Below are positions 1 to 6,261 of a stretch of DNA of 6,261 nucleotides, in pieces; position 1 is the first letter of the stretch, and each line of letters begins with the position of its first letter. The position numbers were made by a program, and so were the translations under genes. The notes beneath the pieces were generated by a model, which searched no databases, was not told the origin of the DNA, and was given only the letters and a program-made list of their open reading frames with translations. The DNA lies in assembly GCA_937864935.1 (NCBI GenBank), contig CALMDN010000309.1, positions 1 through 6,261 of the forward strand. Direction: 5' to 3'. This DNA is from an uncultured Bacteroidales bacterium (GTDB taxonomy: Bacteria; Bacteroidota; Bacteroidia; Bacteroidales; Lentimicrobiaceae).

Positions 1-1016
1 GTGTAATAGTCATCCAGTTCGCTCGCGTCGTAGCCGTTGCCGTTACGGGAAAATTTGCCGGAAGCGCCCTTGCTGCCAGATATACCGGACAATCATGGAA
101 AGACAGCCTGCTGATCGGAGCGCTCATGAATACACGCGGATTGATTGAACTGATAGCCCTCAACATTGGTTACGATATCGGGATTTTATCCCCGGAGATA
201 TTCACCATTCTTGTGCTGATGGCTTTGGTTACCACCTTTATGACCGGTCCTTCCATGAGCCTGATCAATTATCTTTTCCGCAAGCCTGAGGCCGATAATG
301 CGGTGTTTGGTGCCCTCCGGGTGCTCATTGCCTTCGGACCCCCGGAAGCCGGCGGCCGGCTTACCTCCATGATCCACAGCCTGTTCGGAAACCGGAAGAA
401 AGGCCTGAAGATAACAGCACTTCACCTGACCCCCAACACCGAAATTTCGATCAAGAATGCCCGGCATTTCGAAGAGGAAGCCTTCGGAAAAGTGAAGGAG
501 GTCGTGAAAAAGTCAGGGATTGATGTCAAAACCATTTATCGGACTGCCGAAAATGTTTCACAGGAGATCATCAAAACGGCCAACCGCGGAAAATTCGACC
601 TGTTGATCGTAGGAAGCTCCCGCCCCCTGCTCAGCCAGGATGAAACCGGTGGTAAAGCACGGTATTTCTTCGACAGGGCAAGGTGTGATGTGGGCCTCTT
701 TATCGATAAAGGATTTGAAAAAATATGTAATGTTCTTGTAATCAGCGAATCAGCTGATGAAAGCTATCTTCATGACCTGGCCCGTGGATTCAATCCTGAG
801 TGCAAAATTGACACGGCCTGCCTGTTGCCACTGGCAGTACCTCTGTCGGGTAACGGAGGTAAGCAGATTGTACTTCAGGATGTAGAAGAAGGCTTCCCGG
901 ATTACGACCTGATCATTTCTACCATTGGCTGCTACCGCAATCAACGCGATGCCGGTGCCGCCTGGATCGATGGTAAACCCTCTGTTTTGCTGTTCAGCAG
1001 CAAAGACAAACGATAA
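1..1016 (+). CDS. Cation:proton antiporter (CPA2/Kef-CHX type), C-terminal part with USP-like tail; 5'-truncated by window edge
   Basis: The reading frame is open from base 3, so the gene starts before the window; the ATG at 126 is internal. About 337 residues are visible. The first ~90 are membrane sequence with CPA2 hallmarks: GKFAGSALAARYTG, then LIGALMNTRGLIELIALNIG, then ILSPEIFTILVLMALVTTFMTGP. In this family these form the last helices of the Na+(K+)/H+ exchange domain in the inner membrane. The remaining ~235 residues are soluble and look like two universal-stress-protein-like units. The first starts at VLIAFGPPEAGGRL and includes FDLLIVGSSRPLL. The second starts at ICNVLVISES and includes YDLIISTIGC. 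Such tails are known in plant CHX and bacterial CPA2 proteins and are thought to be regulatory. The ion carried cannot be read from this part. The stop is TAA at 1014-1016. No strong terminator follows, and a fresh promoter precedes the next gene, so co-transcription with tal is not required. Confidence 0.88.
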   Translation, partial: VIVIQFARVVAVAVTGKFAGSALAARYTGQSWKDSLLIGALMNTRGLIELIALNIGYDIGILSPEIFTILVLMALVTTFMTGPSMSLINYLFRKPEADNAVFGALRVLIAFGPPEAGGRLTSMIHSLFGNRKKGLKITALHLTPNTEISIKNARHFEEEAFGKVKEVVKKSGIDVKTIYRTAENVSQEIIKTANRGKFDLLIVGSSRPLLSQDETGGKARYFFDRARCDVGLFIDKGFEKICNVLVISESADESYLHDLARGFNPECKIDTACLLPLAVPLSGNGGKQIVLQDVEEGFPDYDLIISTIGCYRNQRDAGAAWIDGKPSVLLFSSKDKR

Positions 1017-1140
1017 TGCCTCACGATAAAGCCTGACTACCTGTTCATCTCACTGACTCTATGAGCTTGTTGTTCATTAGATTAAACTACCGGAGCCACT
1101 GAATACTCCTTTGTTTTTTCCATTTTGAAACTGTTTGCGT

Positions 1141-1148
1141 TACCTTTG
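1141..1148 (+). promoter_or_regulatory. Bacteroidota-type -7 promoter element for tal-pgi
   Basis: TACCTTTG fits the Bacteroidota sigma-ABfr -7 consensus TAnnTTTG exactly. The -33 box is poor: a T-rich run at 1110-1119 lies roughly where it is expected, but a TTG triplet is not at the usual distance. Transcription would begin a few bases after 1148, giving a 5' leader of about 25-30 bases before the ATG at 1182. This placement argues against a TTG start at 1125, which would lie upstream of the transcription start. Confidence 0.6.
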
Positions 1149-1181
1149 CTCTCTCAAACAACCAGAATTTATTCAGATACG

Positions 1182-2258
1182 ATGAATAAACCCACACAGG
1201 AATTATACAACCACGGTGTCAGCCTATGGCTCGACAACATTACCCGGCAGATGCTGGACGACGGAACACTAAAACGCTATATCGGGGAGTTGTCCATAAC
1301 CGGCCTGACCTCAAATCCGAGTATTTTCGACAATGCCATCACCAATTCCGACTACTACGACGAACCCATCCGGAAATACGGATCTCAGCACCTGAGTGCC
1401 GAGGAATTGTTTTTCAACCTGGCCATTGAAGACATCCAGCGGGCCGCCGACCTCTTCAGGCCGGTGTTCGACCGTACCAATGGCCTCGACGGGTTTGTTT
1501 CCATTGAGGTGTCTCCTTTGCTTGCCTATGATCCCCGCAAAACCATTGAGGCAGCGCGGGAGATCTTCGATAAAACCGGGAAGCCCAATGTGTTTATCAA
1601 AATCCCGGGAACCAGGGAAGGGCTGGCTGCCATCGAAATGGCCATTGCCGAAGGAATCCCTGTGAATGTGACCCTGCTTTTTTCACCCGATCAGTACGAA
1701 GCTGCTTCGGAGGCTTACCTCCGGGGGGTGGAGAGCCGGATCAGACAGGGGCTGAATCCCGATGTAAGATCGGTAGCTTCCGTTTTTGTAAGCCGCTGGG
1801 ACAAGGCTGTCGCCGGACTGGTAGGCCCTGAGCTGCAAAACAAACTGGGACTCACCGTCATGCACAAAACCTATTTATCGTACCTCAGATTCCTGAAATC
1901 GACCCGTGTTCAGCGGATTATGAACTTCGGGGCCTTCCCGCAAAGGCTGCTTTGGGCAAGTACGGGCACCAAAGATCCGAATGCCTCGGATGTGCTGTAT
2001 GTGAAAAACCTGATTGCCCCCTATACCATCAACACCCTCCCGGAAGCGACCCTGCTCGCCTGGGCCGATCACGGCGAACCCGGACCGGTGCTCACCGATT
2101 CGCCTGACGAAACAAAGAAACTATTGCAGAAATTTGCCAGTGCATCCGTAGACGTGACCAAACTCGGGCTACAGCTGCAGAACGAAGGCGCGGATGCTTT
2201 CAACAAATCGTGGGATCACCTCATCAACAGTATCAAAACGAAACAAAATCAAATATAA
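1182..2258 (+). CDS. tal: Transaldolase (long, mycobacterial/cyanobacterial/plant-like type)
   Basis: Cytoplasmic enzyme of the non-oxidative pentose phosphate pathway. It moves a dihydroxyacetone unit between sedoheptulose 7-phosphate and glyceraldehyde 3-phosphate, giving erythrose 4-phosphate and fructose 6-phosphate. The product is 358 residues, the usual size of the ~360-residue family and much longer than the ~215-residue TalC/MipB type. Visible motifs are SLWLDNITR (likely catalytic Asp18), the transaldolase signature GLTSNPSIF (41-49), VSIEV (Glu109), the Schiff-base lysine Lys140 in [21 protein letters not shown] (161-168), SVFVSRWD (200-207) and [20 protein letters not shown] (279-298). 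The ATG at 1182 is chosen because the family's N-terminal motif begins shortly after it and because the -7 promoter element lies between it and the in-frame TTG at 1125. There is no Shine-Dalgarno sequence, as is normal for the phylum. pgi follows after 7 bases, so the two are almost certainly one transcript. Confidence 0.95.
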   Translation: MNKPTQELYNHGVSLWLDNITRQMLDDGTLKRYIGELSITGLTSNPSIFDNAITNSDYYDEPIRKYGSQHLSAEELFFNLAIEDIQRAADLFRPVFDRTNGLDGFVSIEVSPLLAYDPRKTIEAAREIFDKTGKPNVFIKIPGTREGLAAIEMAIAEGIPVNVTLLFSPDQYEAASEAYLRGVESRIRQGLNPDVRSVASVFVSRWDKAVAGLVGPELQNKLGLTVMHKTYLSYLRFLKSTRVQRIMNFGAFPQRLLWASTGTKDPNASDVLYVKNLIAPYTINTLPEATLLAWADHGEPGPVLTDSPDETKKLLQKFASASVDVTKLGLQLQNEGADAFNKSWDHLINSIKTKQNQI

Positions 2259-2265
2259 AACCGGC

Positions 2266-3882
<1,617 letters not shown>

Positions 3883-3916
3883 GCAGGCAGTTCACCCCAT
3901 TTTATTTCAAAGAAAA

Positions 3917-3954
3917 AACAGCAGAAATTCCGTTCGCCGGAATGTTCTGCTGTT
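3917..3954. terminator. Bidirectional rho-independent terminator between pgi and the amylase gene
   Basis: AACAGCAGAA (3917-3926) pairs fully with TTCTGCTGTT (3945-3954). The inner ATTCCG (3927-3932) pairs with CGGAAT (3938-3943). This gives a 16-bp stem with one bulged G (3944) and a 5-base loop, TTCGC. On the + strand it is followed by CTTTT (3955-3959). On the - strand the A-run at 3913-3918 reads as a U-tract. It sits 34 bases after the pgi stop and 19 bases after the amylase stop, so one hairpin can end both convergent transcripts. Confidence 0.9.
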
Positions 3955-3973
3955 CTTTTGTCCGGGTACCGGC

Positions 3974-6058
3974 TCAGTGCTTCACAACAGCCTGTGTGGT
4001 GCGGTTTCCCTGCGGATCAGAAAGTGTGATGTAATAAATTCCTTTCGGGTAAGCCGACAGGTCAAGGTTGAAAATCCCTCCCGAAAAGGTCGCTTCAACC
4101 TTCATTTCGACGCCCGAGTCAGCAACAACTCTTAGGTTGGTGAAGGCCCCGGGTGCTTCAACAGTAAGCCGGTCACCGGCCGGATTCGGATAGGCCCTCC
4201 ACAGGGGTTTGCCCGGATCCGCAATGCCAACCGTAGGGCAGGTGACCTCGTTGGCTGTGTATTTCCCGTTGACCAGGCTGCCGGCCTCCCAGCAGGTGTT
4301 GTCGGAGGCAAACAGGTCAACCGTCTGCTGTGTGCCGCTGCTGGCGCCGTTGTTGAAAACAATGCCAATGGGAAGGCTGGTGAATCCCGAGACGGTATAG
4401 GTATAGAAACCGTCATTCTCCAGGGTCATGGATGAGCCGGGCCAGGCCCCGCAAAGCGGCGTTGAACCAACCCAGGAATATACCTTGCAGGCATTCCAGC
4501 CAGCCGGGGCCTTGAACCTGACCTGTATGGACGATGGCATGGAGGTGATGGTATAGGTATTTGAAACCTCTGCCGAATACAACTGTGTGGAAGGGTTATA
4601 CGCCACCGCCCTGATGGTTTTGGTGGAAGTAACATTCACGGGACCGGTATACAGTGTTGAACCGGTTCCGGGAGCAGAGTTGTCGGTGGTGTAGTAGATC
4701 TGTGCCCCGGTGGTGGCAGTCATGGTAACGGTCTGTGGCGTATAGAAGGTATTGCCCGGAGGGGTCATGAGCAGGGAAGGGGCCACGTTGGTGTTTGTTT
4801 TGGTCCAGATTGCATAGTCGGTGCCGGAGGTGGCCAGGGTATAACCGGCAGGCGGGGAGTAGCTGCCATTCCCGATCTTCACAATCAGGGTGCCGTTGAG
4901 CCCGGTGGCGGTTGAAACGTAGATGTTCTGGGCATACTGATTCACCGTTACATTGCATTCACTGTGAAGCTGAACGGCGCGGCGGGCGGCAATCATGGCG
5001 AAAATGGCCGCTTTGTTGTTGTTCCAGTGATCGAGCAGCACGCAGGGAACCCCCGGTGAACCCATCAGAAAGGCATAGGCCGCCAGCACATTGCCGTTGA
5101 AGCGGTTCGGGTTGCCGGTGATGTAGGTGTCGTGGTTGTCCACAAAAGTTACCGCATACCGTTTGGTGTCGTAATGGTGGATGAGACCGGCCGGCTGAGG
5201 GGTGGTGCCGTTCTGCAGCCACACCAGCTGGGTGAGGTCCATGCCACCATTCCACATCGCGGCGTTCAGCCTGAACTTCAGCGGGAAATCAAAGGTGGTC
5301 GAGTTGTTGTTGGTACCGTTTATCCAGGCCTTGCAGAGGTCGTAACTTCCATCAAAATACTCACCTACAGAGAAATATGCATTCACTGAAGTGTTGTACT
5401 CGTTTACATACGAGGCACTGAAGCCTTTAACCATATCATATCGCCAGCCCGAATAGCCCATGTCGTTTTTCAGAAACTGCAGGTATCCTTTGATGTTGTT
5501 GCGCACGATGGTGCTCAGGTGATCGAGGTCGCGCGAGCCGTTGAAATCCTCTCCGGTATCGGGGGCACCGGTGGGCTGAGCCTGTCCCGGTTCGTTGGCC
5601 ACTTCATCGGTGCTGCAGATCTGCGCCGGGCCCATGCTATAGGTGGTGCCGTTGTACACTTCCGTGGGGAAATCGGTCCAGTTGGTCGATCCGCTGCGGT
5701 GGTTCACCACCACATCCGCGATGGCTTTTGAGCCTTTGGCGTTGAGCGAGGCAATCAGGTTTTTCAGCTCCTGGGTGGTGCCGAAGGCGCTGTTCTGGTC
5801 GAACCACCACACCGGGGCGTAGCCCATGCTGTAGGAGCTCTGGCAGTTTCCGCTGGGCGGAAGCCATACCAGGCTGAAGTTGGATGCGATTTCAGCCGAT
5901 TGTACATTCAGGTTGTTCCAGTTGCTGGCCGTGTAGGAATCCCAGGTAAAGGCCTGCAGCATCACATCCTGACACTGTGCCGGGGCCTGAGCGCGGCCAA
6001 GTACCGGCGCTGCCAGAAACATCAGGACCATCAGGATGCTGTTTGTGAAAATCTTCAT
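3974..6058 (-). CDS. Secreted multidomain alpha-amylase (GH13) with starch-binding module and T9SS C-terminal sorting domain
   Basis: Predicted to hydrolyse internal alpha-1,4 bonds of starch outside the cell. The product is 694 residues. A Sec signal peptide spans about 1-25 (hydrophobic core SILMVLMFLAAPVL, cleavage probably near GRAQA). The GH13 barrel spans about 27-360 with region I DVVVNH (115-120), region II GWRYDMVKG (nucleophile Asp208), region III VGEYFD (acid/base Glu233) and region IV FVDNHD (Asp310); all three catalytic acids are present. A short beta C-domain follows (~365-420). Residues ~426-505 resemble the chitobiase/hexosaminidase C-terminal domain (IYYTTDNSAP, TKTIRAVAY). 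Residues ~509-595 resemble a CBM26-type starch-binding module (VRFKAPAGWNACKVYSWVG, GAWPG, YTYTVSGF). Residues ~616-694 are a Por/T9SS sorting domain (RAYPNPAGDRLTVE, YPKGIYYITL), which is normally removed on export and anchors or releases the cargo at the surface. Motifs GWRYDMVKG and GVPCVLLDHW point to the plant/archaeal-like GH13 groups rather than the Bacillus or animal types. No susC/susD partner is in view. Confidence 0.93.
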   Translation of the reverse strand: MKIFTNSILMVLMFLAAPVLGRAQAPAQCQDVMLQAFTWDSYTASNWNNLNVQSAEIASNFSLVWLPPSGNCQSSYSMGYAPVWWFDQNSAFGTTQELKNLIASLNAKGSKAIADVVVNHRSGSTNWTDFPTEVYNGTTYSMGPAQICSTDEVANEPGQAQPTGAPDTGEDFNGSRDLDHLSTIVRNNIKGYLQFLKNDMGYSGWRYDMVKGFSASYVNEYNTSVNAYFSVGEYFDGSYDLCKAWINGTNNNSTTFDFPLKFRLNAAMWNGGMDLTQLVWLQNGTTPQPAGLIHHYDTKRYAVTFVDNHDTYITGNPNRFNGNVLAAYAFLMGSPGVPCVLLDHWNNNKAAIFAMIAARRAVQLHSECNVTVNQYAQNIYVSTATGLNGTLIVKIGNGSYSPPAGYTLATSGTDYAIWTKTNTNVAPSLLMTPPGNTFYTPQTVTMTATTGAQIYYTTDNSAPGTGSTLYTGPVNVTSTKTIRAVAYNPSTQLYSAEVSNTYTITSMPSSIQVRFKAPAGWNACKVYSWVGSTPLCGAWPGSSMTLENDGFYTYTVSGFTSLPIGIVFNNGASSGTQQTVDLFASDNTCWEAGSLVNGKYTANEVTCPTVGIADPGKPLWRAYPNPAGDRLTVEAPGAFTNLRVVADSGVEMKVEATFSGGIFNLDLSAYPKGIYYITLSDPQGNRTTQAVVKH

Positions 6059-6079
6059 GGTGGTTGGTTTGGTGGTTGT
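6059..6079 (-). promoter_or_regulatory. A/C-only 5' leader of the amylase mRNA, no Shine-Dalgarno
   Basis: Read on the - strand, the 21 bases just before the amylase ATG contain only A and C, built from CCACC and CCAACC words. The predicted transcription start near 6080 (from the -7 element) would make this stretch nearly the whole leader. Such a leader cannot fold on itself or pair with the anti-Shine-Dalgarno sequence, which fits Bacteroidota translation starts. The role is inferred. Confidence 0.4.
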
Positions 6080-6086
6080 ATAACAG

Positions 6087-6094
6087 CAAAAGTA
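6087..6094 (-). promoter_or_regulatory. Bacteroidota-type -7 promoter element for the amylase gene
   Basis: TACTTTTG on the - strand matches TAnnTTTG exactly and lies 28 bases upstream of the amylase ATG. At a 19-base spacing the -33 position (6114-6117) holds only GCTG, a weak match to TTTG. A weak -33 box is compatible with a promoter that depends on an activator. Confidence 0.6.
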
Positions 6095-6124
6095 ACCTAA
6101 ATGGTCTGTAATTCAGCACCTAAA
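6095..6124 (-). repeat. Paired direct heptamer TTTAGGT in the amylase promoter
   Basis: ACCTAAA occurs at 6095-6101 and again at 6118-6124 on the + strand (TTTAGGT on the - strand). The copies start 23 bases apart, about two helical turns. One copy abuts the -7 element and the other sits just upstream of the expected -33 box. Such spacing is typical of paired activator sites, but seven-base identity could also be chance. Confidence 0.3.
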
Positions 6125-6138
6125 GCCTTAAAAATCTA

Positions 6139-6152
6139 CGCAATCGTTTGCA
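6139..6152. promoter_or_regulatory. LacI-family-like operator upstream of the amylase gene
   Basis: CGCAATCGTTTGCA (+ strand) matches 12 of 14 positions of the ideal LacI/GalR-family palindrome TGCAAACGTTTGCA, including the central CG. Its right half, CGTTTGCA, is perfect. It lies about 80 bases upstream of the amylase ATG and about 45 bases upstream of the -7 element. That position suits activation better than simple blocking of polymerase. LacI-family regulators are known to control starch and maltose genes in several bacteria. No regulator gene is in the window, so the binder is unknown. Confidence 0.5.
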
Positions 6153-6208
6153 TTCCTTGCAGTTCATCTGATGGCAGGTGCTTTGGGAATTTTGAAGCCG
6201 GTTTTAAA

Positions 6209-6236
6209 TTTCTAATTTCTAATTTCTAATTTCTAA
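6209..6236. repeat. Heptanucleotide tandem repeat (TTTCTAA)x4
   Basis: Four perfect head-to-tail copies of the 7-base unit TTTCTAA, with two bases (AA) of a fifth copy in front (6207-6208) and one T behind. The tract is AT-only apart from one C per unit and lies in non-coding DNA upstream of the amylase operator. A period of seven and perfect copies suggest slippage-prone DNA whose copy number may vary between strains. Confidence 0.9.
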
Positions 6237-6261
6237 TGTCTGATATCCATCGCACAAGGTG

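Noticed and set aside
126..1016. Antiporter fragment as a complete 296-residue gene starting at ATG 126
   Set aside because: The frame is open to the window edge, and the residues before the ATG (VTGKFAGSALAARYTG) are conserved family membrane sequence, so the ATG is internal.
1092..1119. Possible terminator for the antiporter gene: GGAG/CTCC stem followed by a T-rich run
   Set aside because: The stem is only 4 bp with a 10-base loop, too weak to call. The T-rich run may instead be the upstream part of the tal promoter.
2194..2265. Alternative upstream start of pgi at 2194, overlapping tal
   Set aside because: The extra 24 residues lie inside the tal coding end and do not resemble PGI N-termini; ATG 2266 gives a normal-length protein.
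4596..5255. Overlapping 98- and 120-residue frames on the same strand as the amylase
   Set aside because: They are out-of-frame readings of the intact amylase gene with low-complexity translations. The amylase frame runs through all expected domains, so there is no frameshift to explain.
6207..6237. CRISPR-like or origin-like iteron array
   Set aside because: The units are 7 bases, directly adjacent with no spacers, and only four in number; a simple tandem repeat explains it.

Overview
The window reads as chromosomal DNA of a member of the Bacteroidota. Three things support this. The secreted amylase ends in a type IX secretion (T9SS, Por) sorting domain. Both visible promoters carry the TAnnTTTG -7 element of that phylum. 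The start codons lack Shine-Dalgarno sequences. Base composition is moderate, close to half GC in the genes and AT-rich between them. I cannot name a genus.

Layout: (1) Bases 1-1016, + strand: the 3' part of a Kef/CPA2-type cation:proton antiporter, with the last membrane segments followed by a cytoplasmic USP-like tail. Its 5' end lies outside the window. (2) Bases 1017-1181: a spacer holding a good Bacteroidota promoter (-7 at 1141-1148). (3) Bases 1182-3882, + strand: a two-gene unit, transaldolase (tal) then glucose-6-phosphate isomerase (pgi), separated by 7 bases. (4) Bases 3883-3973: a convergent spacer occupied by a near-perfect hairpin that should terminate transcription from both sides. 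(5) Bases 3974-6058, - strand: a 694-residue secreted multidomain alpha-amylase (signal peptide, GH13 barrel, C-domain, chitobiase-C-like domain, CBM26-like starch-binding module, T9SS sorting domain). (6) Bases 6059-6261: the amylase control region, with an A/C-only leader, a -7 element, a pair of direct TTTAGGT repeats and a LacI-family-like operator, then a heptanucleotide tandem repeat near the window edge.

Functionally, tal and pgi meet at fructose 6-phosphate: transaldolase makes or uses it in the non-oxidative pentose phosphate pathway, and PGI exchanges it with glucose 6-phosphate. The convergent amylase would release maltooligosaccharides from starch outside the cell, ultimately feeding glucose 6-phosphate into the same pool. 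The link between the amylase and tal-pgi is by neighbourhood only; they are separate transcription units. I found no clearly new system. The most testable points are the operator-like palindrome upstream of the amylase, the split tal/pgi pair that mirrors known fused enzymes, and the plant/archaeal-like amylase exported by T9SS.
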